From the NCBI GenBank assembly GCA_041920465.1, contig JBHGXW010000009.1:78344-142343 (forward strand): a stretch of DNA of 64,000 nt. The letters are read 5' to 3'. How positions within the stretch are numbered: the first letter of the stretch is position 1; each line of letters begins with the position of its first letter. The DNA comes from Brevibacillus_H sp041920465 (GTDB lineage Bacteria; Bacillota; Bacilli; Brevibacillales; Brevibacillaceae). The notes beneath the pieces are model-generated. The model saw only the letters and a list, made by a program, of their open reading frames with translations, made no database searches and was not told the origin of the DNA. Position numbers and translations under genes: made by a program. Below are positions 25,040-34,611 of the stretch, piece after piece.

Positions 25040-25941
25040 GCCCCCTTTCCGCCTGCAGCCGATGACTCGGAAGGCAGACGTACGGCATTTTCCAGTACGG
25101 GAACCTTTTTCAATGCCTCAATGGCCTTGCTTACCTCTTTTTCCCGCGGCAAGATAAACACGGCCAACGTCCCGGTTTCCAAATCAAGCTTGCTCATCGG
25201 CAAAAAGGTGGGTTCACCCGTGTCCCGGTACACTCCCAGTATATTGGACAAGTTATGCAGGATGGCCTGCCGCTGCCCTAAATTGGCAATCGTGATTTTT
25301 ACACTTGGATTGGTCGGAATCACAAGCAGTCCAAGGGAATGTTCGCTGATGGCCTTGCGATCTTCCTCCAGCCCCACATTCATGATATAGACCGAATCCA
25401 CATACAAATCAGGCCCGTCCAAACGAACCTCGGCAGCCCGGATGTCGGCGATTTGGCCGAGGTTCTTGCCGGATTGAAACTTCTTCGCAACGAACAGGGA
25501 TACAACCCCCGCCAGGATACCCCAATACCATTGAAAAACAATGCTAAAAAACGCAGCAGCAAAAGAACTGAAAATGACAAGATAATTCCGCCCTTCAAAC
25601 ACCATGGCAATCCCTTCGATGTAAACGGTTCCCCGCGGAACAAGCTCCATTTGGTCTACCTGGGATAGCGTCTGCCGCTCCATGTTGCGGACATCGCGGA
25701 ATTGTTGGGCAGCCAGCGACAGGAAAGTGACCGCCGTATAGTTTTTGTTCAGCAGGGAGGGTACGGCAACAGAGCCTAAACTGGCAGCAATCATCCCGAG
25801 GGCGATATGGATAATTTTCCCGTGCGGATAGGTGGGATATTGCCGATAGTCTGTCCGAAGCATTAACAGCCTTGTTATGACACCGAAGCAAAAACCGATA
25901 ATAACTCCGACAGTCTCATGGTCTTTAATCAGGGAAAACAT
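25036..25941 (-). CDS. YIEGIA family membrane protein
   Basis: A 301-residue protein with about five membrane segments in the first 170 residues and a soluble C-terminal part. The family-defining YIEGIA motif is present at about residues 107-112. The family is widespread in endospore formers; its role is unknown. ATG at 25941 has AGAGAGG about 12 bases upstream; a longer frame is possible. It is coupled to the small partner gene downstream. Confidence 0.8.
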   Translation of the reverse strand: MFSLIKDHETVGVIIGFCFGVITRLLMLRTDYRQYPTYPHGKIIHIALGMIAASLGSVAVPSLLNKNYTAVTFLSLAAQQFRDVRNMERQTLSQVDQMELVPRGTVYIEGIAMVFEGRNYLVIFSSFAAAFFSIVFQWYWGILAGVVSLFVAKKFQSGKNLGQIADIRAAEVRLDGPDLYVDSVYIMNVGLEEDRKAISEHSLGLLVIPTNPSVKITIANLGQRQAILHNLSNILGVYRDTGEPTFLPMSKLDLETGTLAVFILPREKEVSKAIEALKKVPVLENAVRLPSESSAAGGKGA

Positions 25942-26106
25942 GGGGAATCCAGCCTCTCTTTCTAGCACCAGCACCTTCCTCCTGATTGGCACCGAGAGCC
26001 AAAACAGGCAACACTATCCGGCAATGGTGTTTGGATACAGCTTAGTATGTTTCCCCTTTGCGGATTTTACCCAAGCGATTAATGCGCATATTCCTATTGA
26101 TTTGTG

Positions 26107-26134
26107 TTGATATATTCTTAAATGTCTCTATAAT
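26107..26134 (+). promoter_or_regulatory. Sigma-A promoter of the RsbT-kinase pair
   Basis: TTGATA and TATAAT are separated by 16 bases, about 50 bases before the start codon. Confidence 0.7.
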
Positions 26135-26181
26135 CAAATTAGGAGGAAAAATTTGTTATAGCATGGAGGATTCCATAGCCG

Positions 26182-26577
26182 ATGACCTATCAGAAAGTGA
26201 AAATCTCGTCAGAAGATGATATTTATTTTGCGTTAAGTACCGTTCGTCATTTTATGAAGCAACTCTCTTTTTCCGAGTCAGATCAACAGAAGATTTTTGT
26301 GAGTGTTTCGGAGTTAACCCGAAACATTTTGGATCATGCCTATAGCAAGGGGCTTTTTTGTTGTGAATTAATTGATCAGGGAATACGTTTTATAGTAACA
26401 GATGAAGGGCCAGGCATTCTCAATTTAGATGAAGTTTTAAATGGCAAAAAGATATCGTCGTCACGTGGATTAGGACTCGGATTATCCGGTGTTAAAAGAT
26501 TAATGGATGAATTTCAGATTGAGACTTCGACGAGAGGAACGAAAGTCGTTGCGATTAAATGGACAGGAAAAAAATAA
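26182..26577 (+). CDS. RsbT-like serine/threonine kinase
   Basis: A 131-residue GHKL ATPase. Motifs are the N-box SELTRNILDHAY, the G1 box TDEGPGI, the G2 region SRGLGLGL, and SGVKRLMDEF and AIKW near the end, all matching RsbT, the switch kinase of the stressosome, rather than an anti-sigma factor. RsbT phosphorylates STAS proteins of the RsbR/RsbS type; the next gene carries such a domain. No RsbS, RsbU or sigma factor gene is nearby. The last 71 bases overlap the next frame, and the gene ends GGA AAA AAA TAA, a possible slippage site. Confidence 0.85.
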   Translation: MTYQKVKISSEDDIYFALSTVRHFMKQLSFSESDQQKIFVSVSELTRNILDHAYSKGLFCCELIDQGIRFIVTDEGPGILNLDEVLNGKKISSSRGLGLGLSGVKRLMDEFQIETSTRGTKVVAIKWTGKK

Positions 26578-28081
26578 TATAGTAACACAGACGGACAATA
26601 CATTAAGCCGTCTTGCTTCCATAGGTCAAATAGCGGCGGGAATCGCACACGAAGTTAGAAACCCATTAACAGCAGTTAAGGGATTTCTACAATTACTGCA
26701 AAAAGAGTTTTCCCATGGTTATTTAGATTTTGCCTGCTCAGAACTGGATCAGGCAATCTCTACATTGCAAGATTTGTTACAGGTTTCCAAGCCTGACTTG
26801 GAAGATGAGTCTTATATTGCAATTAATCTTTGTTCAGAATTAGAGTCCTTGCTCTATTTGTTTCAGGATCAAATCTATCGGGTTCAAATTGCAAGAAATT
26901 TTCATAATAGTGATGAGATAATCTATGGAAAAAGAAATCAGTTAAAGAAAGCGTTTTTTAATCTCTTGAAAAATGCTTTTGAAGCCATTCCCAATGAAGG
27001 GACCATCTCTATCGAACATTACCGCATGGATGACTTCATTTATGTCATCATTTCTGATACAGGGGTCGGTGTGCCTAAAGAAAAGCTTCAACTGTTAGGA
27101 ACCCCTTTCTTTACAACGAAAGATGAGGGGACGGGAATGGGGTTAACTCAGGTGTTTTCGACCATTTACCAGCATGGAGGCACAATTGATGTAAAAAGCA
27201 GCGAAGGCATAGGCACTACATTTACCATTCAATTTCCAACTGAGATTACGGAACAAATTGGAGTGATTGATTTGAATTTACAATATGAAAGCGGTCAAAG
27301 CTTTAAAGAGTATTTTTTGCTGAATCAGGATCGTTTTAATGAGTTATTTGCTTCAGAAATCAAAGATACGATTCAACTAATTGAAGGCTCCATGTATAAA
27401 ATCAATGCGCATGACATTATTGATAAAATGTCAAAGCTCTTGATTGAAGATCGGCAGCACGAACTGATTATGCTCGCCAAGGAACTCGGAAAGAATGGTG
27501 CGAAGGATAATGTTCCTTTAATCATAAAACTGGAATTAATTCAGGTCTTTCGCAAAATGTATTGGAATTTTTTACATAACTATTATAAGCATGTCGAACT
27601 TGATATGGAGGGTTTTTTTCAACTTGGAATAAAAACTAACTATATTTTGGACCACTATATTTTTCATTATTTTTCGAGTTATATAGAGTACAAGGATGAA
27701 TTGCTTCGTTCCCATCGTGAAACGATTGATGTTTTGTCAGTTCCAATTATTCCATTATCCGCTTCAATGGCGGTGTTACCTATTGTTGGCACATTAGATA
27801 CCTATCGGGCTAAAAAAGTTCAGGAACGCACATTAAATCAAATCGCTAGCCTGAAGATACAAAAAATTATTATCGATTTATCAGGTGTTGCGTTTATGGA
27901 CACGGCTGTAGTGGGACATTTGTTTCGAATTGTAGAAGGAATTGGTTTACTCGGATGTAAAGCGATTATAACAGGTATTCGCCCGGAAATCGCGAATACA
28001 ATGATTGAATTAGGGATCCCATTTACTGAAAAGGTTGACACCAAAGCAACTTTACAACAAGCCTTGGAGGAATATCAATAG
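26507..28081 (+). CDS. Histidine kinase fused to RsbR-type STAS domain
   Basis: Up to 524 residues. A HisKA domain carries the phosphoacceptor in GIAHEVRNPL (about His48). A HATPase_c domain follows with NLLKNAFEAI, DTGVGVP and GTGMGL. A helical region resembling the RsbR N-terminal domain spans about 265-395, and a C-terminal STAS domain about 400-524. The STAS part keeps both RsbR phosphorylation contexts, LDTYRAK and FMDTAVV. No membrane or receiver domain is present. ATG at 26507 is the only ATG and has no ribosome site; TTG at 26549 follows GAGG. A -1 shift at the A7 run of the previous gene would instead join the two proteins. Confidence 0.82.
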   Translation: MNFRLRLRREERKSLRLNGQEKNNIVTQTDNTLSRLASIGQIAAGIAHEVRNPLTAVKGFLQLLQKEFSHGYLDFACSELDQAISTLQDLLQVSKPDLEDESYIAINLCSELESLLYLFQDQIYRVQIARNFHNSDEIIYGKRNQLKKAFFNLLKNAFEAIPNEGTISIEHYRMDDFIYVIISDTGVGVPKEKLQLLGTPFFTTKDEGTGMGLTQVFSTIYQHGGTIDVKSSEGIGTTFTIQFPTEITEQIGVIDLNLQYESGQSFKEYFLLNQDRFNELFASEIKDTIQLIEGSMYKINAHDIIDKMSKLLIEDRQHELIMLAKELGKNGAKDNVPLIIKLELIQVFRKMYWNFLHNYYKHVELDMEGFFQLGIKTNYILDHYIFHYFSSYIEYKDELLRSHRETIDVLSVPIIPLSASMAVLPIVGTLDTYRAKKVQERTLNQIASLKIQKIIIDLSGVAFMDTAVVGHLFRIVEGIGLLGCKAIITGIRPEIANTMIELGIPFTEKVDTKATLQQALEEYQ

Positions 28082-28144
28082 ATAAGCTTTTCAATTAACT
28101 GAATTAACTCAACTTTCACAGCTTAATTGTCCGAACAAACCCTT

Positions 28145-28179
28145 GAAAAACCGCAGGAATTTGGTTCCTGCGGTTTTTC
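28145..28179. terminator. Bidirectional terminator
   Basis: The stem AAAAACCGCAGGAA / TTCCTGCGGTTTTT lies between the converging kinase gene and iron-transport operon. Confidence 0.9.
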
Positions 28180-28184
28180 GTACC

Positions 28185-28859
28185 TTACTGCCCGGACGCA
28201 ACCAAGTTGTCAATCCGGGAAATCTTGCCATACTCCATGATGACGCATCGCTGGGCATACTGGGCCACTTCCTGATCGTGCGTAACCATGACGATGGTGT
28301 GCCCTTCCTTGTGAAGCTCCTGAAACAGTTTCATCACGATTTGTTCGTTGGCCTGATCAAGGTTTCCAGTTGGTTCGTCCGCCAAAATAATCGCCGGGTA
28401 ATTGATCAAGGCGCGCGCGATACAGACACGCTGCTGCTCTCCGCCGGACAATTGGGAAGGGAAATGATGAAGCCGATTCCCCAGTCCTACCCGCGTAAGA
28501 GCCGCAATCGCTTCCTTCTCATCTGTCATGCTGTGATAATACTGAGCCATCATGACGTTTTCCAATGCGCTGATATATGGAACCAGGTGGAATTGTTGGA
28601 ACACAAGCCCAATTGTTTCCCGCCGCAGCTCGGTCAATTCTTTCTTGCCAAGTGCCGCCGTCTCCTGGCCGTTAATTTTGACGGAACCGGAAGTTGGCTT
28701 ATCCATGCAGCCGATTATATTGATCAACGTACTTTTACCGGAACCGGACGGGCCCATAATGGCAACCCATTCTCCCTTTTCAACCGTTAACGAAACATCC
28801 TGCAAGGCGTAGAGGCTGCCGTATGATCTTGAAACATTTTGAATCTCCAGGATAGCCAC
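28185..28859 (-). CDS. ABC transporter ATPase of the P19/FTR1 iron system
   Basis: A 224-residue LolD/MacB-type ATPase: Walker A GPSGSGKST, signature LSGGEQQRVCIARALI, Walker B IILADEPTGNLD, and H-loop VTHDQE. It is the last gene of an operon whose order (FTR1, P19, DUF2318, two FtsX-type permeases, ATPase) is the same as Campylobacter jejuni Cj1658-Cj1663. It should power the two permeases upstream. Confidence 0.9.
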   Translation of the reverse strand: MAILEIQNVSRSYGSLYALQDVSLTVEKGEWVAIMGPSGSGKSTLINIIGCMDKPTSGSVKINGQETAALGKKELTELRRETIGLVFQQFHLVPYISALENVMMAQYYHSMTDEKEAIAALTRVGLGNRLHHFPSQLSGGEQQRVCIARALINYPAIILADEPTGNLDQANEQIVMKLFQELHKEGHTIVMVTHDQEVAQYAQRCVIMEYGKISRIDNLVASGQ

Positions 28860-28872
28860 TTTTCTGCACCCC

Positions 28873-30012
28873 TTATTCTCCTTTTAATACAATCGCGGGC
28901 TCTACTTCCATAATTTTTCGTACCGGGATGACAAAGGCAATTGCAATCACCAACAGTGCTCCCAGATAAGCCCAAGGAATAATCATCAAACGAAACGTAA
29001 TCTCGGAATGGAACACACTTCGTCCAATCAGTTGAGCAAGATAATAGGACAGGGCCAGCCCAAAGCTTGATCCAACTACACCGAGCAGCAATCCTTCCAT
29101 CAGGAATTCTGTGATCAGCTTGGTATGGGAAGCGCCCAACGCTTTTTTCAATCCGACTTCTTTTCTTCTTTCCATCACCATACTGACCATCGTGGTCATG
29201 ATCGTGAGGATGGTGGTGATAAAGATAACCACCGATACCAGATAGACCAGCTTCTCAATTTTGCCAACCATCTTGGCTTCCGATTCCGCCATTTGTTTGA
29301 TCGGTTTGGCCGAAATAGATGGCACTTCCGTTTGAAGCTTGCCGGCTTCCTTCTCCAATTCATCGCCTTTGGAGAGTAAACTGATCAGCGCAATATCGTA
29401 ATGCTGTTTGTGCATAAGCTGATTGGCCAGCTTGTCACTGACAAACACCTGATTATCCTCTTTGCCTCCGGTCGTCACAATACCCGCTACTTTCAGCTTG
29501 ACAGACGCTTGATTCGGACCTGGTTTCAGTTCCAATTCTGATCCCGGATTCAAATCATACTTCTTGGCGACAGCCGTTCCTACCATCGCTTCGTTTACCT
29601 GGTCACGCTGGCTAATCCAGTTTCCTTCTACATTCCAATAGGGATTTACCTGCCTGATCTGATCAAACCAGGTTCCAACCAGTACAATCGGGTCTTTTTC
29701 TATATAAGCAATGTCGTATTGCATCGGGGCCATCCCCATCAATTTGTCACGGGGGATTTGCCCGGCCATTCGGTCCAGAATTTGCGGGCTTAGCGGTTCA
29801 GTAGCAACCAACGGATAGATGATCAGGTTGGCTCCGTAAGTTCGAAACTCTTTGCCCATCTTCTGGTTCATGTCGTAATAAATGTTGACCAGCCCGCCAA
29901 TGACACCGGTTCCCAGCATAATCGCCAATACAGCCACAATGGAGGGCAGCTTGCGAAACCATACAGCGCGTCCGACTAGTCTCTGAAACATCCGCCAATT
30001 TTGCATATCCAT
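28873..30012 (-). CDS. FtsX/MacB-type ABC permease
   Basis: A 379-residue permease with one N-terminal membrane helix, a large extracytoplasmic domain (about 45-255) and three C-terminal helices. The FtsX-domain region RRKEVGLKKALGASHTKLITEF is present. It starts four bases after the preceding permease gene and probably forms a heterodimer with it. Proteins of this type in P19 operons are thought to help move or release iron, but the mechanism is not settled. Confidence 0.88.
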   Translation of the reverse strand: MDMQNWRMFQRLVGRAVWFRKLPSIVAVLAIMLGTGVIGGLVNIYYDMNQKMGKEFRTYGANLIIYPLVATEPLSPQILDRMAGQIPRDKLMGMAPMQYDIAYIEKDPIVLVGTWFDQIRQVNPYWNVEGNWISQRDQVNEAMVGTAVAKKYDLNPGSELELKPGPNQASVKLKVAGIVTTGGKEDNQVFVSDKLANQLMHKQHYDIALISLLSKGDELEKEAGKLQTEVPSISAKPIKQMAESEAKMVGKIEKLVYLVSVVIFITTILTIMTTMVSMVMERRKEVGLKKALGASHTKLITEFLMEGLLLGVVGSSFGLALSYYLAQLIGRSVFHSEITFRLMIIPWAYLGALLVIAIAFVIPVRKIMEVEPAIVLKGE

Positions 30013-30015
30013 CTC

Positions 30016-31314
30016 CTACCTGCCATACAGAGCTTGAACCGGCTCCAGCTTGATGATCGCCCGTATAGCCGGATAACTTCCGGCCAGCGTAATCACGACG
30101 GAAAGCAACAGAATCACAGGCAGCCCTAATAGTTTAATCGACAAAGCTGTGCCAAAAACCGATTCTCCCACGATTTGGGCAAGGATCAGGCCAAGTCCGT
30201 AGCCGATCAATCCTCCCAGAATGCCGCTGATCACACCCTCTGCCATAAAGAGTGCAGTCACCGATACATCCGTGCCGCCCAACGCTTTCATCAAGGCAAT
30301 CTCCTTCTTGCGTTCCTGCACCTTGTTATTCATCAGGCTGGATATACCAAGAGCAGAGCTGAGTACAGCCGCCAACGAGATAATCAGCATCAACAGCTGA
30401 ATCTTGTTCAAAATCTGCCCTTCCGATTGCGCAATCTGGCGGATCGGTTTAGCCTGGGCTCCCGGTATGCTCTCCTCGATTTGGTAAGCAATCGCCCCGG
30501 TAAATGCGGTGCAATACCATTGATCAAAATCTTTCTCTCTGAGCGAGCTTGGATCAGTCCCTACCTTACTGGCCAATTCATTGTCCGGAACAGTAAGGGC
30601 GCTTACCTCTGCCCGGCTGATCTTCCCTGGCAGCGTGAGAAGAGATTGGATCTTGGCAATCGGAGCAAAAATCATCCCGTCTTCCGGCCCTCCGGCATCT
30701 GCAACACCGACTACCTTCACGTGATAAGGAATAGCCCCTTTATCCGCTTTAACCTGGAGGGCCAATTCGTCTCCCGGCCCCACCTTAAGTTCGCCGGCAA
30801 TCTGTTTGCCCAGGATCACTTCCCGGGAATCTGGGTTCTCACTCGGCCACTTGCCGGTAACCTTCCACCACGTTTTCAATTGGGTGATCCCTGTTGTAAA
30901 CAGGTTTCCGTCAGCAAGCTTCAGTTCTTTGGTAAACCAGGTTCCAACGATGGGGACGGTTCCTTGTTTTCCTTCAACCTGACCGGATGCTTCCAGATAT
31001 GGCGTAAAACCAAGAATATTGTTGGCCCAGAAAATTTTCTTCAGACTCAACAAATCTTGCTCTTGCAAAAATGCCTGCTTGCCCAACGGGTTCACATTGA
31101 CTCCATCAATCTCCACCGGGATGGTATCCATTTTGGGGACGATCTGCATATTCGCCCCGTACGATTTCAGCTCCTGATTCAGCTTATCCCCGACATCAAG
31201 CGCCACATTCAGCATGCCGGAAGCAAGAGAAGCACCAAATGCGACGGTAAGAATAATCAGGAGCTTCTCCTTCAAAGCACGCGTAAAAGATTTTTGCAAT
31301 ATGCGCAAAAACAT
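30016..31314 (-). CDS. FtsX/MacB-type ABC permease, second subunit
   Basis: A 432-residue permease of the same architecture. The N-terminal helix is followed by an extracytoplasmic domain of about 260 residues, then three helices with ERKKEIALMKALGGTDVSVTAL. GLPVILLLSVVITLAGSYPAIRAI near the end is the last helix. Paralogous to the adjacent permease. It lies 14 bases after the DUF2318 gene. Confidence 0.88.
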   Translation of the reverse strand: MFLRILQKSFTRALKEKLLIILTVAFGASLASGMLNVALDVGDKLNQELKSYGANMQIVPKMDTIPVEIDGVNVNPLGKQAFLQEQDLLSLKKIFWANNILGFTPYLEASGQVEGKQGTVPIVGTWFTKELKLADGNLFTTGITQLKTWWKVTGKWPSENPDSREVILGKQIAGELKVGPGDELALQVKADKGAIPYHVKVVGVADAGGPEDGMIFAPIAKIQSLLTLPGKISRAEVSALTVPDNELASKVGTDPSSLREKDFDQWYCTAFTGAIAYQIEESIPGAQAKPIRQIAQSEGQILNKIQLLMLIISLAAVLSSALGISSLMNNKVQERKKEIALMKALGGTDVSVTALFMAEGVISGILGGLIGYGLGLILAQIVGESVFGTALSIKLLGLPVILLLSVVITLAGSYPAIRAIIKLEPVQALYGR

Positions 31315-31328
31315 TTCGGATCGCTCCC

Positions 31329-32573
31329 TTACTTAAACCTGTCTTTGTACTTTTCCAACTCCGCTACCGGAATGTCGATCGTTCCGTCTTCCTTCTGTTC
31401 GTATTTGATCGGAATCGGATTGCAGCCGCCTTTGAAGCCGACAGTTGTTACGTTAACAACAGAATTACACTTCTTGCATATGATCTGGCCGTCCTTTTGA
31501 TAGTAACCGGCTACCCCGCAAATTTCGCAGGCATCCATGGCGACTCCGAAGTTCTCCCCATTTTTGCGGACAGCGATAAATCGCACTTCGGTTCCATCAT
31601 GCATTGGACAGCTATACACGTTCAGTTCTTTTTCCTTGAGATCTGCTTTTACGAGATGGATATGGTCAGACTCAGGAGTAACTTTGATGGCGGGCTTCTC
31701 TTCAATCCCCCGCATGGCACTCACTTGATCAGTCACAATTGAGGCCAGTACCAAGACAAAAACGGTAGAAAGCGAGTAGAACCAGCGTTGTACACTTCGG
31801 TCACGGGCAACTAATTTGCGTTTCTCGGCCGGATTGGCAAACCCGGTATGCTCTGGCGGCATAAGCCAGCGCAATTGAATGAAGAAAAAAACCAGGAGCA
31901 GACTGATGATCCCTAACAATCCGTAGAAGAAGACCGCCTTGTGATTCACCAGCGGCATCAGAATATCGAATACCACCATGCTAAGCGGGATAATTTGCAA
32001 TCCGAAAAGCATCTGCAAGAATTCAATCAGTTGATAGACAAAAAGCTGAGCAAAGCTGATCAGGAAAGCAGCAATGATCAGAATCCGGCTCATCCGATGG
32101 ACCACCCGCAGAAAAGCGTACGCCATCAGAAAAAGCAGGCACAAGGCGAGAACCAAAGCTCCAAGCTGGGTGATCCACTCGGAGTTAAAGCCGTTTTGCA
32201 ATGACAAAACCGGATAAATACTGACAAAAATTTTGTCGGTCAGCCCTAACAAAAGGGAAAACCCGGTAACCAGCATAACTCCCGCGCCGCCTCGCTTGAT
32301 CCCTTTTCTGACTGCGAAATGCATCCAGGTAAGCAATAAGAGAATAGCCGCAACCAGAATGCCTTTTACCCAGAGATCGCCAATTTCCAAGCGAACAACG
32401 TATTTATTGACGGCAAACAGGATCAGTGAAGCAACCCCGCCGCCTAGAATCCCCATCGTAAGCGGCGTTAGAAGCTCTTTTCTGTCGTCATGAATCAAAA
32501 ACATGCGCAGGATCGTAATGCAAAAGACAAGCTCCAATCCCGCTTTGAGAAGGGCGGCAAAAACATCGAGCAT
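31329..32573 (-). CDS. Membrane protein with Cys-rich DUF2318 domain
   Basis: A 414-residue protein with about eight membrane helices and a C-terminal soluble domain. That domain has a dense Cys set: YSCPMHDG, DACEICG, ICKKCN and GGCNPIP. This is the DUF2318 pattern, predicted to bind a metal or iron-sulfur centre. It is the Cj1660-like component of P19 systems and may supply or pass electrons for iron reduction. ATG at 32573 follows GGAGG; a longer start is less likely. Confidence 0.85.
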   Translation of the reverse strand: MLDVFAALLKAGLELVFCITILRMFLIHDDRKELLTPLTMGILGGGVASLILFAVNKYVVRLEIGDLWVKGILVAAILLLLTWMHFAVRKGIKRGGAGVMLVTGFSLLLGLTDKIFVSIYPVLSLQNGFNSEWITQLGALVLALCLLFLMAYAFLRVVHRMSRILIIAAFLISFAQLFVYQLIEFLQMLFGLQIIPLSMVVFDILMPLVNHKAVFFYGLLGIISLLLVFFFIQLRWLMPPEHTGFANPAEKRKLVARDRSVQRWFYSLSTVFVLVLASIVTDQVSAMRGIEEKPAIKVTPESDHIHLVKADLKEKELNVYSCPMHDGTEVRFIAVRKNGENFGVAMDACEICGVAGYYQKDGQIICKKCNSVVNVTTVGFKGGCNPIPIKYEQKEDGTIDIPVAELEKYKDRFK

Positions 32574-32654
32574 GATTAGTCTACCTCCACTTGAGTCATC
32601 CCGATAAAAGCTCAAAATCCGGGCATAGATTTACTCCAGCCCGGAAAATTATGG

Positions 32655-33272
32655 TTATTTTTTAGGAAGATAAGGGAACTCCCATTCCGCTTCAATCGGT
32701 TTGGTCCAGAATCTGCCTTCTACCCCTGTTCCTTTATCAACATGCAGCAAATAGTTTTGTTTTTCTGGTGATTCAATCGAGATATGGAATTTGTATTTAC
32801 CTGCGCCCGGCATCTTCACGTTAGCACCATAGTGTGGGCCGTCAGCCGCATTCATCGGCATCAATGTACCGGAAAACTCTTGACCGTTATCCAAATTTTT
32901 CATCACGTAATTCACTGTGAGATAAGGCACCCATTCGCCGGCACCAAAGCCTGTTTTGTTATCTTTGGTCGCTTTGATATCGGCTTCAATGTGAATATCG
33001 GCATCTTCCACTTTCATCCCGGCTTTTTCGTGCGGGAACAGTTCGGAAGCCTCAAAGTATACCCCGGCGATTTCCAATCCTTCTTTTTCAATGGAGTCAC
33101 CCATTGGAATCTCTTTCACAGCCTTGCCCTGATCAGCCGCTTGAGCATGATCTCCCTGATGATCCGCAGTATTTGCAGGAGCGCTTGTTTGTGCACTTTG
33201 CTGTGGAGTGCCGCAACCCGCTGCCAGTAAAGCGATCGATGCTGCAGCTGCCAGAATTACTTGTTTCTTCAT
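32655..33272 (-). CDS. P19/Tp34 family iron-binding lipoprotein
   Basis: A 205-residue lipoprotein (lipobox LLAAGC). After a low-complexity linker comes the P19/Tp34 domain: EKEGLEIAGVYFEASELFP, IHIEADIKA with a metal-ligand His/Glu, TLMPMNAADGPHYGANVKMP with Met and His ligands. P19 proteins bind copper and iron outside the cell and work with FTR1 permease. Located directly after the FTR1 gene. ATG at 33272 follows GAGGAG. Confidence 0.9.
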   Translation of the reverse strand: MKKQVILAAAASIALLAAGCGTPQQSAQTSAPANTADHQGDHAQAADQGKAVKEIPMGDSIEKEGLEIAGVYFEASELFPHEKAGMKVEDADIHIEADIKATKDNKTGFGAGEWVPYLTVNYVMKNLDNGQEFSGTLMPMNAADGPHYGANVKMPGAGKYKFHISIESPEKQNYLLHVDKGTGVEGRFWTKPIEAEWEFPYLPKK

Positions 33273-33336
33273 TTTCAAATATCTCCTCTCAACGATCAAT
33301 GATTTAGATTTATATTGTAAAAAAAGTTGTTCACGA

Positions 33337-34527
33337 TTATTGAATGGCGTGTTGGGAATGTTTTTTTCTTCTCAACATTTCGTTAACGATGACCATAGCC
33401 AAAAGCAATAGCAGAATAGCTTGAGCTGTCAAACCTTCCCAGGATGGATAAATCCCCAAGAAGCCTACCGTTTGGAAACCGTCAATTTGCGAATTGCTGA
33501 TGAGACCGCTTGCTTGCAGCTCCTTTACGCCTTCTCCGGCAAAAATAAAGGCCAGTATGAAAAGAAGTGCGCTGGAAACAAGGAAAAACGGACGCAGCGG
33601 AATTTTCGCACTGGTAAAGCGAACCAGATAGAACAGAACCGCTAAAACTGCGGCACCGGCAATAATTCCGGTCCAAACCGCCCCGCCGCTGCTTGAGTTT
33701 TCAGCCAGCAAAGCTTGATAGAACAGAACCGTTTCAGCACCTTCGCGATATACCGCAAGAAATACGGCCATCCACAGGGCAAATCGCTTGCCATTGGTCA
33801 GAGAATCCTGAACTTTGCCCCGAATAAAATCCTTCCACCGTCTGGCATCCGCATTATTGAACATCCAATAGCTCATCGAGAACAGGATTGCCGTCGCAAG
33901 TATCAGCACGACGCCTTCCAATACTTCCTGCGCTTCCCCGCTTACATGGAAGATGGATTGGAAGAGATAGGCGGTGACAAGGCTGGCCAAAACAGCCACT
34001 CCTGCACTTTGGTATACTTCTTTCACTCTGCTGCCATTGCCTGACTTGAGCAAGTAGGCCACGATAGCAGCGATAACCAGAATGGCTTCCATTCCTTCAC
34101 GAACGATGATCAAAAAGGAATAAAACCAAAGCCCCCCTGTTCCCTCCTGATCCTTTTGCAGCGTTTTCGCATCCGCCCGAATCATTTCCATCAATTCATC
34201 CATCTCTTGCTGGACTGCGGCTTGATCAGCACCGGCGGTCATTTTTTTGCGAATGGTATTGAACTGGAACTCTATTTCAGCCGCCCGTTTGGATGAGATA
34301 TTTACACGGATGGCCTGTTCCATCCGATCACTCTCAAACGGCCCAAAATATGCTTCGTTCAACAAATCCTTCGCTTTGGCCACATCGTGATTTTGGTATG
34401 CTTGCATGGATTGCTGCAGATACTGCTCAACTTGATTGGCCACGTCATTCCAAGTACTTTGGGCAAAAGCTTTGGACGGTACAAGCAAGACCAATAGCAA
34501 AAGTAATGTTAGAAACCGTTTCGCCAT
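33337..34527 (-). CDS. FTR1 family iron permease (EfeU-like)
   Basis: A 396-residue protein: signal peptide (residues 1-22), an extracytoplasmic helical domain (about 25-125), and seven membrane helices carrying the two iron-translocating REGxE motifs, REGMEAIL and REGAETVLF. It imports ferric iron. EfeO/EfeB are absent and replaced by the P19 set downstream. Two Fur-like boxes lie upstream, so iron repression is likely. Confidence 0.93.
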   Translation of the reverse strand: MAKRFLTLLLLLVLLVPSKAFAQSTWNDVANQVEQYLQQSMQAYQNHDVAKAKDLLNEAYFGPFESDRMEQAIRVNISSKRAAEIEFQFNTIRKKMTAGADQAAVQQEMDELMEMIRADAKTLQKDQEGTGGLWFYSFLIIVREGMEAILVIAAIVAYLLKSGNGSRVKEVYQSAGVAVLASLVTAYLFQSIFHVSGEAQEVLEGVVLILATAILFSMSYWMFNNADARRWKDFIRGKVQDSLTNGKRFALWMAVFLAVYREGAETVLFYQALLAENSSSGGAVWTGIIAGAAVLAVLFYLVRFTSAKIPLRPFFLVSSALLFILAFIFAGEGVKELQASGLISNSQIDGFQTVGFLGIYPSWEGLTAQAILLLLLAMVIVNEMLRRKKHSQHAIQ

Positions 34528-34611
34528 ATGGTTCCCCCTTTTCCAGACATAAAAAAGTTACGAATCAAATTCCAGTCACAGATGTTATCTAATCCTCTCA
34601 AAGCAAGAGAC

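Noticed and set aside
30175..31500. Long plus-strand frame opposite the permease gene
   Set aside because: It lies wholly antisense to a clear FtsX-type permease and shows no domain or ribosome site.
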